Assembly (NCBI RefSeq): GCF_021026195.1
Contig: NZ_JAJNCT010000020.1
Span: 332,030-396,029, forward strand
Direction: 5' to 3'
DNA: 64,000 nt
Source: Comamonas koreensis
GTDB lineage: Bacteria > Pseudomonadota > Gammaproteobacteria > Burkholderiales > Burkholderiaceae_C
Part shown: in pieces, positions 17,005-27,194 of the stretch
Position numbering within the stretch: position 1 is the stretch's first letter
How the letters are laid out: each line of letters begins with the position of its first letter
Notes under the pieces: generated by a model
Database searches by the model: none
What the model was told of the DNA's origin: nothing
What the model saw: the letters and a program-made list of their open reading frames with translations, nothing else
Position numbers and translations under genes: made by a program

Positions 17005-18018
17005 ATGCACCAGCACGACCACTCCCATGACCATGACCATGGTCACTGCGACCACGAGCACTGCCAGCACCACCATGCCCACGGCCCCAAGCATATTTAT
17101 GTGTACTCGCCCTCGGGCGCGGTGCGTGACAAAAAAGCGTTCAAGCGGGCGGTAAAGCGCCTGGAGGTCATGGGGCACCAGGTGGAGGTGGACCAGGACG
17201 CGCTGGCCTCCAGCACCCGTTTTGCCGGTGATGACGAGACCCGTCTGGCAGCCATTGACCGCGCCTGCCAAAGCGGCGCCGATGTTGCGATGATCAGCCG
17301 GGGTGGCTACGGGCTCTCGCGCCTCTTGCACCGCCTGGACTATGAACAGATCGCCAAGGCCGTGGCCTCGGGCACGCGCTTTGTCGGCCTGAGCGATTTC
17401 ACCGCGTTCCAATTGGCCCTGTATGCCAGGACCCGTGCCGTGACCTGGGCTGGCCCGGCACTGGTGGGCGATTTTGGCGCTGAAGACGGCGTGGATGACA
17501 TCATGCAGGACTGCTTTGAAGACCTGCTGAGCGGCGCGGGCGAAGGCGCGGGCTGGCGCCTGGCACCTGAGAAGGCCGGCACGGTGACAGGCGCTTCGGC
17601 CTCGGACGATATCTACATCCCCAAGGCCACACTCTGGGGCGGCAACCTGGCGATGATTGCCTCACTGGTGGGCACGCCTTACCTGCCCAAGGTCAAAGGC
17701 GGGGTGCTGTTTATCGAAGATGTGGGCGAGACGCCCTACAAGGTGGAGCGCATGCTGACCACCTTGCTGCATGCCGGCGTGCTGGCCCAGCAAAAGGCCG
17801 TGGTGTTTGGCCAGTTCAGTGATTACCAGCTGAACGCGCATGACAAGGGATTCAAGCTGGCCAGCGTGGTGCAGTGGCTGCGCACGCAGATCGAGGCGCC
17901 AGTGTTCACCAACCTGCCTTTCGGCCATGTGCCAACCAAGGTGCTGCTGCCGGTGGGCGCCCAGGTGTCGCTGAGTGTTGAAGGCCGGGACGCGCTGATT
18001 TATTGGGGCCATCAATAA
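17005..18018 (+). CDS. LD-carboxypeptidase (peptidase S66) with His-rich N-terminus
   Basis: A 337-residue murein LD-carboxypeptidase-type serine peptidase, which trims the terminal D-Ala from tetrapeptides during cell-wall recycling in the cytoplasm. Family marks are SRGGYGLSRLLHRLD (98-112) and the nucleophile elbow VGLSDFTAF with S130 as the likely nucleophile. GGNLAMIASLVGTPY and FIEDVGETPYKVERM match the region of the catalytic Glu. Residues 2-30 are remarkable, with fourteen histidines, two cysteines and several acidic residues, like the metal-binding tails of nickel/zinc chaperones. ATG 17005 is chosen so that this tract is the N-terminus. No signal peptide follows. The catalytic call is firm; metal binding is inferred. 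Confidence 0.88.
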   Translation: MHQHDHSHDHDHGHCDHEHCQHHHAHGPKHIYVYSPSGAVRDKKAFKRAVKRLEVMGHQVEVDQDALASSTRFAGDDETRLAAIDRACQSGADVAMISRGGYGLSRLLHRLDYEQIAKAVASGTRFVGLSDFTAFQLALYARTRAVTWAGPALVGDFGAEDGVDDIMQDCFEDLLSGAGEGAGWRLAPEKAGTVTGASASDDIYIPKATLWGGNLAMIASLVGTPYLPKVKGGVLFIEDVGETPYKVERMLTTLLHAGVLAQQKAVVFGQFSDYQLNAHDKGFKLASVVQWLRTQIEAPVFTNLPFGHVPTKVLLPVGAQVSLSVEGRDALIYWGHQ

Positions 18019-18261
18019 ATAAATGCGCCAAGCGGTAACTAACCGATAACCGCTTTGCCATGTGGCAAGCGGACTTGAATCGGGTTTTGTCAAAACCCTG
18101 GCTTACCCTGGTTGTTGGAATCTAAACAATTCGTAAGTTCGACAGCGGGCTCGGGCTGGCCGCAGACCCTGGTTTGCAGTGTAATATGCATGGTCGCAAT
18201 TGATGCATAAGCTGGCGTTGCTCCTGGGGAGGAGGTAGCACCAGCAGTAACTAGAAAATCC

Positions 18262-19167
18262 ATGACAACTGTCGCCACCGTGGTATTTATCGATATCTCG
18301 GGCAGTACCGCATTGTTCGAAACCTTGGGCAATGAACGTGCTGCACGAGCGGTCGCGGGCATGACGGATGCTTTCAAGCAAGTCGTCGTGCAAGCGGGGG
18401 GGCGGGTGGTCAAGACCCTGGGCGATGGGGTGCTCGCCATTTTCAACAGCAGTGCGCTGGCCGTGAGCGCCATGACCATGCTGATGCGCCGCCACTATGG
18501 GCAGTGGGAATCCCTGCCAGCTTCGCAAAAATTCCATGTACGTGTAGGCATGAGCACCGGTGAAGTAGTGCTGATGGAGGGTGACTGCTATGGCGACTCG
18601 GTCAACCTGGCCGCCCGCCTGTGCGAAAAAGCCGGTCACCGCGAGATCTGGGCTGCCTCGTCGACGATGGAGTCCGGCGCCCGCGCAGACACGGTGTTTG
18701 TTCCGATGGGCTGGATGGATGTGCGCGGCAAGGCCGAGCAGCAAATGCTCTACCAGGTGCAGTGGATTGAGCCTGAGGCCCAGGAGATCGTCACCGCCTA
18801 CGACTCCGTCTTGCCGATGAGGCCTGAGGCAGTGGTGCAGATGCGCCTGCGGCTGGCATCTGGTGGGGTGGAGCGGTTTTTCAGCACGCAGGAGATGCCG
18901 CTGTTTGTGGGCCGATCCTCCGATTCGGAATGGGTTGTGCTGGACCGGCGCGTCTCCCGCCAGCATGGCCGCATCGACTGGCGCAGCGGCAATGTGATCT
19001 ACACCGACCTGAGCCGCTATGGCACCTGGGTGAGCTTTGGCGCCAACCCCGCGACCGCCGTGCGCCGTGAATCGGTGCAGTTGCATGGCGTGGGCGTGAT
19101 GTACTTTGGTGTATCACCTGAAGACCCGACCGCGCCAAGCACAGCGTTTTCGGTGACCCCGGTCTAG
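18262..19167 (+). CDS. Class III adenylate/guanylate cyclase with C-terminal FHA domain
   Basis: A 301-residue cytoplasmic fusion. Residues 1-175 are a class III nucleotide cyclase homology domain. The metal-binding aspartates are D11 (FIDISGS) and D55 (KTLGDGVLA). K51 and D112 sit where adenine-recognising residues are found. The transition-state pair N115 and R119 is intact in DSVNLAARL. Residues about 210-275 form a forkhead-associated phosphothreonine-binding domain (LFVGRSSDS, DRRVSRQHGRI, DLSRYGTWV). All key residues are present, so it should make cAMP or cGMP, perhaps gated by a phosphorylated partner. No Ser/Thr kinase gene is adjacent. The 243-bp region upstream probably holds its promoter. 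Confidence 0.87.
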   Translation: MTTVATVVFIDISGSTALFETLGNERAARAVAGMTDAFKQVVVQAGGRVVKTLGDGVLAIFNSSALAVSAMTMLMRRHYGQWESLPASQKFHVRVGMSTGEVVLMEGDCYGDSVNLAARLCEKAGHREIWAASSTMESGARADTVFVPMGWMDVRGKAEQQMLYQVQWIEPEAQEIVTAYDSVLPMRPEAVVQMRLRLASGGVERFFSTQEMPLFVGRSSDSEWVVLDRRVSRQHGRIDWRSGNVIYTDLSRYGTWVSFGANPATAVRRESVQLHGVGVMYFGVSPEDPTAPSTAFSVTPV

Positions 19168-19222
19168 GCACACATGGCAGGCGCGGCTTGAATGCGCCGA
19201 GCCAGCTTCAATATTCTTCAAC

Positions 19223-19552
19223 TTATGGCGTTTGCAGCGCTGCCAGTGCGGTGTTGATGCTGGCCGCATCGGTCGGGCGCACCACACGGGCCACTTCCTG
19301 GCCATCGCGCAGCATCACCAGAGTCGGCCATAGCTTGATGCGGTAGCTGCGGCCCAGTGGCTTGCCAGGGCCATCTTCCACTTTCAGATGCCGGATATCG
19401 GCGCGCGGGCCCAGCGCTTGCTCGATGAGGCTTTGTGCGCCCAGGCAATGCGGGCACCAGGGCGTGCCAAATTCCAGCACGGTCAAACCGGGCTGGGTAT
19501 CGATGTCGGAGCGCTGGGGCTCCTGGCTGAGGTGCTGTGCCGAGTAGGTCAA
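19223..19552 (-). CDS. Thioredoxin-family protein (WCPHC)
   Basis: A 109-residue cytoplasmic thioredoxin-fold protein. The active site is WCPHC (C33, C36) and the cis-proline loop is LWPTLVMLRDG. The CPHC rather than CGPC dipeptide raises the redox potential in DsbA-type proteins, so this is not an ordinary TrxA. The start is TTG at 19552 with GGAG seven bases upstream. No ATG fits. It is convergent with the cyclase-FHA gene and 73 bases from mobA, on the same strand. The physiological partner is unknown. Confidence 0.85.
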   Translation of the reverse strand: MTYSAQHLSQEPQRSDIDTQPGLTVLEFGTPWCPHCLGAQSLIEQALGPRADIRHLKVEDGPGKPLGRSYRIKLWPTLVMLRDGQEVARVVRPTDAASINTALAALQTP

Positions 19553-19625
19553 AAGGCGGCTCCAAGGTGGTAATGCAGATCTGATTCGTTATAGCACCGG
19601 CACAGCCCGCGTCCGTCAGCGCCAG

Positions 19626-20279
19626 TCACTTGTGTGGCGGTGGCATGTCCTGCAGCCGGGCCAGCTCGTCGGGCGTATTGGCGTTGTAAAAGGCCTGGCC
19701 ATCGTCAAACTGCACCAGGCAATGGCCATGCTGTGCCGCCCACTGCCGCAGTTTGCGCCCGCCGCCGGCCACAAATTGGCGCACGCTATCTGCCAGGCTG
19801 GCATGGATCAGGCAGAAGGTGGGTTGCAACACCGGGCGCTCACTGCCGGGCCCCTCAGGCGGGGTGCAGGCCATTGCGATGGGGCAATCCTGGGCAGCCG
19901 CTGCCTGCGCCAGGCGCTGGGCCAGGTCCTGCGGGAACTGCGGCGTGTCGCAGGCCACCGTCAACAGCCAGGGCGTTTGGCAGGCCGCCAAGCCGGCGGC
20001 AAAGCCTGCCAGCGGGCCTGCGTATGCTTCGGTGTCCGGCAGGTTCAGGTCTGCCACCACCGGGTAGCCCAGCGCGCGGTAGGTATCCAGATGGCGGTTG
20101 GCATTGATGAGCACGGGCCCCACCTGGGGCTGCAGCCGTTGGGCGCAGTGCCATGCCAGCGGCTGGCCGCTGAGTAGCTGCAGGCCTTTGTCAACCCCGC
20201 CCATGCGCGTGCCCTGGCCGCCCGCCAGTACCAGGCCGGTGATGTGTTCAGGGGGAATGGCGGGTGCGGAAGAGGGCAT
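19626..20279 (-). CDS. mobA: Molybdenum cofactor guanylyltransferase
   Basis: A 217-residue nucleotidyltransferase that attaches GMP from GTP to molybdopterin to make the MGD cofactor. The nucleotide-binding signature VLAGGQGTRMGGVDKGLQ is at residues 17-34. Conserved VADLNLPDTEAYAGPLAGF and LLTVACDTPQFP follow, the latter with the Mg-binding aspartate. Start 20279 is preferred over an in-frame start at 20327 because E. coli MobA begins just before the same motif. Neither has a clear Shine-Dalgarno. moaA lies 69 bases upstream on the same strand, so the two are probably cotranscribed in the order moaA-mobA. Confidence 0.93.
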   Translation of the reverse strand: MPSSAPAIPPEHITGLVLAGGQGTRMGGVDKGLQLLSGQPLAWHCAQRLQPQVGPVLINANRHLDTYRALGYPVVADLNLPDTEAYAGPLAGFAAGLAACQTPWLLTVACDTPQFPQDLAQRLAQAAAAQDCPIAMACTPPEGPGSERPVLQPTFCLIHASLADSVRQFVAGGGRKLRQWAAQHGHCLVQFDDGQAFYNANTPDELARLQDMPPPHK

Positions 20280-20348
20280 GGTCGGCAAAGGCAGCAGGGT
20301 TTCAGACCCTCTGATTGTGGCAGCCATCAGCAGAGGGCAAAGCCGCTA

Positions 20349-21491
20349 TCAGCCGCCGATATAGCTCATCTCGACCCGCTGGCGCTGCAGCGCGATCTCG
20401 GGGTGCTGGCTGCGCTGCTCGCTGTAGTTGTCGCTGCGCTGGCCCCAGACCTGGGCAATGGCCTGGCGCAGGTCGCTGTCGCTGGCGCCATTGCGCAGCA
20501 TGGCGCGCAGGTCCCAGCCTTCGCTGGCAAACAGGCACAAAAACAGCTTGCCTTCGGTCGACAGGCGTGCGCGGTTGCAGTCCTGGCAGAAGGCGTGCGT
20601 GACGCTGCTGATCAGGCCAATCTCACCCAGGCTCGGGTCATGCTGGCCGTTGGCGCCGACATAGCCCCAGCGCACCGCCGTCTCTCCGGGCGCGGTGGCC
20701 GACAAGGGGGTGAGCGCAAAGGCCGACTGCAGGCGCTCCAGCACGGCATCCGAGGGCAGCACTTCTTCCAGCCGCCAGCCATTGGTGGCTCCCACGTCCA
20801 TGAATTCAATAAAGCGCAAGGTCACGCCGCTGCCACGGAAGTGGCGCGCCATCGCGATCACCTCATGGTCATTGACGCCGCGCTTGACGACCATGTTCAC
20901 CTTGATATTGGCAAAGCCCACGGCTTGCGCGGTCTCGATGCCCTCCAGCACCGTGGCGACCGGGAAATCCATGTCGTTCATCTGGCGGAACAGCGGATCG
21001 CTCAGGCTGTCAAGGCTGACCGTCAGGCGTTTGAGCCCGGCGTCTTTGAGGGCCTGGGCCTTGCGTGCCAGAATGGAGCCATTGGTCGTCAGGGTCAGAT
21101 CCATGGGGCTGCCGTCCAGGGTGTCAATCTGGGCCAGCTGGGCGATCAGCGCTTCCAGGTTCTTGCGCAGCAGCGGCTCGCCACCGGTGATGCGCAGCTT
21201 GCCGACGCCGAGCTGCGCAAACAGCCGGGCAGTGCGGGTGATTTCCTCAAAGCTGAGCAAATCACGGTGCGGCAGGTATTGGTGGTCCTTGTCGAACACA
21301 TCCTTGGGCATGCAGTAGCTACAGCGGAAGTTGCAGCGGTCCGTCACACTGATGCGCAGATCCCGCAGCGGCCGTTGGCGCTGGTCACGCACCGCACTGC
21401 CATGCGACAGCGTGGCACCAGCAGGCGTGGGCATGGCCAGACGGGCGTCATAACGACGCAGGTCAACCAGGGAAATGACGGGACGATCCAT
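20349..21491 (-). CDS. moaA: GTP 3',8-cyclase
   Basis: A 380-residue radical-SAM enzyme that opens molybdenum-cofactor synthesis by converting GTP to 3',8-cyclo-7,8-dihydro-GTP. The SAM cluster motif CNFRCSYC (C53, C57, C60) follows [10 protein letters not shown]. The second iron-sulfur cluster is supplied by [18 protein letters not shown] near residue 312. The C-terminal GG tail, needed for activity in MoaA, is present (MSYIGG at the end). The ~40-residue front extension before the SAM motif is longer than in E. coli. It is upstream of mobA and divergent from the flavoprotein gene. Confidence 0.95.
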   Translation of the reverse strand: MDRPVISLVDLRRYDARLAMPTPAGATLSHGSAVRDQRQRPLRDLRISVTDRCNFRCSYCMPKDVFDKDHQYLPHRDLLSFEEITRTARLFAQLGVGKLRITGGEPLLRKNLEALIAQLAQIDTLDGSPMDLTLTTNGSILARKAQALKDAGLKRLTVSLDSLSDPLFRQMNDMDFPVATVLEGIETAQAVGFANIKVNMVVKRGVNDHEVIAMARHFRGSGVTLRFIEFMDVGATNGWRLEEVLPSDAVLERLQSAFALTPLSATAPGETAVRWGYVGANGQHDPSLGEIGLISSVTHAFCQDCNRARLSTEGKLFLCLFASEGWDLRAMLRNGASDSDLRQAIAQVWGQRSDNYSEQRSQHPEIALQRQRVEMSYIGG

Positions 21492-21639
21492 AGCGGAATG
21501 GTACTAGAGGCCGCCTTCCGATGTGCTGTTGCGGGTATGCGCTGCATCAGCAGTTTGCGAAAAGTAGCAATCCTTGTCTGCCAGGGGCCGGACTTGGTGT
21601 ATGGTTCGCCCCCTTGTTCTCTTTTGCTTTGCTTTTGCC

Positions 21640-22932
21640 ATGACCTTGCCCAGCCAATCCTCTTCTTCGCCTGCCACCGTGGATGTTGCAGTCATTGGCG
21701 GCGGCCCGGCTGGCCTGATGGCAGCACACCGCCTGGCGCAGGCCGGTTTGCAGGTGACGGTGTATGACGCCATGCCATCGGTAGGCCGCAAGTTCCTGCT
21801 CGCCGGGCGTGGCGGGCTCAACCTCACCCATTCCGAGCCAATGGCGCCGTTTGTCGGGCGCTATGGCCGCCAGCAGGCAGTGGTCGCATCCTGGCTGCAG
21901 TATTTTGGCGCTGCCGAGGTGCAGGCCTGGGCGCAGGATCTGGGCATCGAGACCTTTGTGGGCACCTCGGGCCGGGTGTTTCCCAAGGACATGAAGGCCG
22001 CGCCGTTGCTGCGTGCCTGGCTGGTGGCCATGCGGGCAGCGGGTGTGCGTTTTGCGATGCGCCACCGTTGGCTGGGCTGGAACGAAGCAGGCGCACTGCG
22101 CTTTGCGGCGCCCGATGGCGAGAGCAGCGTGCAAGCCCGCGCCACGGTGCTGGCGCTGGGCGGTGGCAGCTGGGCGCGCCTGGGCTCGGACGGCGCCTGG
22201 ATGCCGCTGCTGGCGCAGGCGGGTGTGGGTACCGTGCCGCTGGAGCCTGCAAACTGTGGCTTTGATGTGCGCATGCTGCCGGCCGCCGATGGCGAGACAG
22301 TTCCCGGCTGGTCGCCGTTTTTTGCCAGCAAGTTTGCCGGCCAGCCTTTCAAATCCGTGGCGATCCGGTTTGACGACGGCAGCGAGGCGGGCTTTGCACG
22401 CCGAGGCGAGTTTGTTGCGACCGACGCTGGCGTGGAAGGCAGCTTGGTCTATGCGGTGTCTGCCCCGCTGCGGGATGCCATCAAGGCCCAGGGCAGTGCC
22501 ACCTTCTTTGTTGATCTGCTGCCCGACCACAGCGCTGAGCGCGTGCTGGCCGAAGTGCGCCACCCGCGCGGTTCGCGCAGCCTGGCCAGCCACCTGAAGA
22601 GCCGGTTGGGCCTGGATGGCATCAAGGCCGCCTTGCTGTTTGAAGTGTTGGGCAAGGAGGGCATGCAGAATGCCGAGCTGCTGGCGCGCACCATCAAGGC
22701 GGCTCCCATCACCGTGGTCGCCACGCGCCCCATCGACGAGGCCATCAGCACCGCCGGTGGCGTGGCCTTTACTGCGCTCTCGCATGATCTGATGTGCAAT
22801 GCCCGTCCCGGCCTGTTCTGCGCCGGTGAGATGCTGGACTGGGAAGCGCCGACCGGCGGCTATCTGCTGACAGCGGCCTTGTCGAGCGGCGTGCGGGCAG
22901 CGCAGGGCGCTGCGCATTTTCTCAAGGGCTGA
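21640..22932 (+). CDS. BaiN/HI0933-type NAD(P)/FAD-dependent oxidoreductase
   Basis: A 430-residue flavoprotein of the HI0933/YhiN family (TIGR03862-like). The FAD-binding VAVIGGGPAGLMAAHRLAQAG is at residues 17-37. AGRGGLNLTHSEP (about 54-66) is the family signature, and GGVAFTALSHDLMCNARPGLFCAGEMLDWEAPTGGYLLTAALSSG-type blocks close the FAD site. The exact reaction of most members is unknown. ATG 21640 was chosen because the Rossmann strand starts 14 residues later. An in-frame ATG at 21601 would add a hydrophobic leader that is probably not translated. It is divergent from moaA and convergent with the GntR gene. Confidence 0.85.
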   Translation: MTLPSQSSSSPATVDVAVIGGGPAGLMAAHRLAQAGLQVTVYDAMPSVGRKFLLAGRGGLNLTHSEPMAPFVGRYGRQQAVVASWLQYFGAAEVQAWAQDLGIETFVGTSGRVFPKDMKAAPLLRAWLVAMRAAGVRFAMRHRWLGWNEAGALRFAAPDGESSVQARATVLALGGGSWARLGSDGAWMPLLAQAGVGTVPLEPANCGFDVRMLPAADGETVPGWSPFFASKFAGQPFKSVAIRFDDGSEAGFARRGEFVATDAGVEGSLVYAVSAPLRDAIKAQGSATFFVDLLPDHSAERVLAEVRHPRGSRSLASHLKSRLGLDGIKAALLFEVLGKEGMQNAELLARTIKAAPITVVATRPIDEAISTAGGVAFTALSHDLMCNARPGLFCAGEMLDWEAPTGGYLLTAALSSGVRAAQGAAHFLKG

Positions 22933-22962
22933 TGAAGGCCGGGCAGCCAAGCGTCATCAAGA

Positions 22963-23610
22963 CTAGGACGCGGCTGCCAAGCCGTTTTTAAAGTGCAGCA
23001 TCACGCAGGCGCGTGCTGCGCTGCTGTCCTGCGCAGCCAGCGCCCGCATCAAGGCGCGGTGCTCCTGCAGCGATTCCTCGATGCGGCCGGACTTGAACAG
23101 CGAGTTGTGGCGGTTGAGCTTCATCACCTTACGCAGGTCGGCCACCATCTGGCTGAGCCATTTGTTGTCCAGCATCTCCAGCACGCGCATGTGAAACTGC
23201 TCATTGGCGATGAAAAAGGCATCGCGCTCATGGACGGCGGCTTCCAGCACGTCATGCAGGCCTTGTAGCTCGGCAATCTGTTCAGCGCTGGCGCAGCGGG
23301 CTAGCTCGGCGGAGGCATCGCTCTCCAGCAAAGCCAGCAGGTGGTAGACCTGGAGCAGGTCTTTTTGCGACACCTCAGTCACATAGGCGCCACGGCGCAG
23401 CTTCATAGTGACCAGGCCTTCGGTCGCCAAAACCTTCAAAGCCTCACGCAATGGCGTGCGGCTGATGCCTATTTCTTCGGCAATCTTCAACTCATCGATC
23501 CAGCTGCCAGGCGGCAGTTGGTGCGCAAAAATACGTTGCCGCAGTAGCTCGGCAACGTCCTGGTACAGCGCGCGCGGCGCAAAATTGGGGAGGCTCATCG
23601 GTGGCGCCAT
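22963..23610 (-). CDS. GntR-family (FadR/FCD subfamily) transcriptional regulator
   Basis: A 215-residue regulator. The winged helix at residues about 12-75 (LYQDVAELLRQRI, ISRTPLREALKVLATEGLV) is typical of GntR proteins. The helical C-terminal FCD effector domain spans about 85-210 and has the metal/acid-binding histidine and aspartate positions common to FadR-like proteins that sense carboxylates or acyl-CoAs. It is divergent from methylmalonyl-CoA mutase across 119 bp, with a perfect 16-bp palindrome in between, so it probably regulates the propionyl/methylmalonyl-CoA operon. Start 23610 or 23598; neither has a clear Shine-Dalgarno. Confidence 0.9.
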   Translation of the reverse strand: MAPPMSLPNFAPRALYQDVAELLRQRIFAHQLPPGSWIDELKIAEEIGISRTPLREALKVLATEGLVTMKLRRGAYVTEVSQKDLLQVYHLLALLESDASAELARCASAEQIAELQGLHDVLEAAVHERDAFFIANEQFHMRVLEMLDNKWLSQMVADLRKVMKLNRHNSLFKSGRIEESLQEHRALMRALAAQDSSAARACVMLHFKNGLAAAS

Positions 23611-23643
23611 TGTACAGAAGGCGACTGAAATTCAAAATTCTGC

Positions 23644-23659
23644 ATTCATAATTATGAAT
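23644..23659. promoter_or_regulatory. Candidate GntR operator, perfect 16-bp palindrome
   Basis: ATTCATAATTATGAAT reads identically on both strands. It is 34 bases before the gntR-type start and 71 bases before the mutase start, well placed to control both divergent promoters. Confidence 0.6.
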
Positions 23660-23729
23660 AATGTACACTTGCCTGGCGGCCGTGGGTAGGCCAATATGCA
23701 TTGTCTATAACGTATTCCGAGCTTGAGAC

Positions 23730-25900
<2,171 letters not shown>

Positions 25901-25904
<4 letters not shown>

Positions 25905-25932
25905 AACGAGGTATATACCATTGATATATACC
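25901..25932 (+). promoter_or_regulatory. vapBC promoter and operator
   Basis: A -35-like TTGAAA (25901-25906, overlapping the mutase stop) and a -10-like TATATA (25925-25930) are 18 bases apart. An inverted repeat GGTATATA-N7-TATATACC (25910-25932) covers the spacer and -10 box. This layout suits autorepression by a VapB-VapC complex. Confidence 0.7.
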
Positions 25933-25950
25933 GCATCCTGAAAGCGCCGC

Positions 25951-26208
25951 ATGTCTGACCTTGCCATCGCCAAAATCTTCATGAACGGCCGCAGCCAGGC
26001 CGTTCGCCTCCCCAAGGAGTTCCGCTTCGACACCGACGAGGTGACGGTAGAGCGGCTGGCCGATGGTTCGGTGGTCTTGCGCCCTGTGCCTGTGGATGCG
26101 CATGCCGCATGGCTGGCGCGGCTCGACCGTCTGGTGGGGCGCTTTGAGGGCATGCCTGATGAGATCGAGCGCGACAAGACGCCTCCGCGTGACATCGGCT
26201 TTGACTGA
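25951..26208 (+). CDS. vapB: VapB-type antitoxin (AbrB/MazE fold)
   Basis: An 85-residue protein. Its first half, AKIFMNGRSQAVRLPKEFRF (residues 7-26), is the swapped-hairpin DNA-binding AbrB fold of VapB/MazE proteins. The C-terminal tail (RLDRLVGRFEGMPDEIERDK) is the usual extended toxin-binding segment that blocks the PIN active site. It lies 46 bases after the mutase stop, behind its own operator, and 23 bases before vapC. The pair interrupts the spacing between mutase and meaB and looks like an acquired cassette. Confidence 0.9.
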   Translation: MSDLAIAKIFMNGRSQAVRLPKEFRFDTDEVTVERLADGSVVLRPVPVDAHAAWLARLDRLVGRFEGMPDEIERDKTPPRDIGFD

Positions 26209-26231
26209 CCCGGACTGCGACCTGCTGACCT

Positions 26232-26648
26232 ATGCCTCGCTATTACCTCGACACCAACATCTGCATTTATGCCTGGCATCGCCAGCATGCGGCGGTGCTG
26301 GCCCGTATGCGGACGGTGGACCATACCCGCATGGTGATACCAGCACTGGTGGCGGCTGAGTTGGCCAGTGGCGCCATGCGCAGTGCACACCCGGAGCGCA
26401 ACCGTGCGCTGATGGAAGAAGCCTTGTCGCTGTTTTGCATTGAGCCCTGGGGTGGTGATGCCATCTGGCATTACGGTGAGCAATCTGCCCGCTTGCGCAA
26501 GGCCGGCACCCCCATTGGGGCCATTGACTTGATGATTGGCTGCCAGGCACTTGCGGACCCCGATGGCGTTTTGGTCACGCATAACGTCCGCGAATTTAAG
26601 CGGATCGAAGGTTTGCGGATGGAAGACTGGATGGAGGCAGCGCTATGA
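26232..26648 (+). CDS. vapC: VapC-type PIN-domain ribonuclease toxin
   Basis: A 138-residue PIN nuclease. Acidic active-site residues fit the family: D7 in YLDTNICIY, E43 in AAELASG, D99 in GAIDLMIG, with the late THNVREF block (117-123) completing the site. VapC toxins cut tRNA or rRNA, often initiator or other tRNA anticodon loops. The target here is not predictable. It is translationally coupled to the next gene, since its TGA overlaps the acetyltransferase ATG (ATGA at 26645-26648). No residue loss is seen, so it should be active. Confidence 0.92.
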   Translation: MPRYYLDTNICIYAWHRQHAAVLARMRTVDHTRMVIPALVAAELASGAMRSAHPERNRALMEEALSLFCIEPWGGDAIWHYGEQSARLRKAGTPIGAIDLMIGCQALADPDGVLVTHNVREFKRIEGLRMEDWMEAAL

Positions 26649-27103
26649 AGCTTTCTTTTGCCCCAGTGGATGCCAGCGATTTCGAAGCGCTGTTTGCCTT
26701 GCGTGTAGCCGCCATGCGCCCCAGCCTGGAGCGGCTGGGCATCTTCAACATGAACCATGCCCGCAAGCGTTTTCTGGGCCAGTTTGAGCCGCAGTACATG
26801 CAGCACATCTGCGTGGATGAGGGGGCAGGTGAGGGCCCGCAGCGCGCAGGGCTGCTGACCCTGGTGCCCTATGACGATGGCCGCCTGAAACTGCAGCACC
26901 TGTACCTGTTGCCGGCCTGGCATAACCGCCGCATTGGCGACTGGGCCCTGCAGCATGTGCAAACCCAAGCGCGCCTGCAAGGCCGCGCGGTGTGGTTGGA
27001 GGTGCTCAACCAGAGCGATGCGATCCGGTTTTATGAGCGCCATGGCTTTGTGCAGACGGGCGGCGATCCGATTGACCTGTTGTACCAGTGGACCCCGGCG
27101 TAG
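26645..27103 (+). CDS. GNAT-family acetyltransferase coupled to vapC
   Basis: A 152-residue GNAT-fold protein. Acetyl-CoA-binding motif A is recognisable as LYLLPAWHNRRIGDWALQ (about 93-110), although the canonical Q/RxxGxG/A loop is degenerate here (HNRRIG). LEVLNQSDAIRFYERHGFVQTG (about 119-140) is the usual motif B region with the catalytic-area tyrosine. Its start overlaps the vapC stop by four bases, so it is probably translated with the toxin pair. It may modify a small molecule, or belong to a toxin/antitoxin-linked unit; this is inference. The next gene, meaB, starts 91 bases later. Confidence 0.8.
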   Translation: MKLSFAPVDASDFEALFALRVAAMRPSLERLGIFNMNHARKRFLGQFEPQYMQHICVDEGAGEGPQRAGLLTLVPYDDGRLKLQHLYLLPAWHNRRIGDWALQHVQTQARLQGRAVWLEVLNQSDAIRFYERHGFVQTGGDPIDLLYQWTPA

Positions 27104-27194
27104 AGGTAGTGGATATGGTGTTGGCGAAACAAATGATGGCTGCATGCGCTTCTGGCGCAGGGATGTGGCAGCAACGTGGTGATCGGGCGGCGGC

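Noticed and set aside
20244-21767. 507-codon plus-strand frame opposite moaA
   Set aside because: moaA has both iron-sulfur motifs and the GG tail; the opposite frame has none.
25910-25932. Simple hairpin terminator for methylmalonyl-CoA mutase
   Set aside because: The stem is A/T-rich (TATATA) and no T-run follows; position and symmetry fit a VapB operator better.
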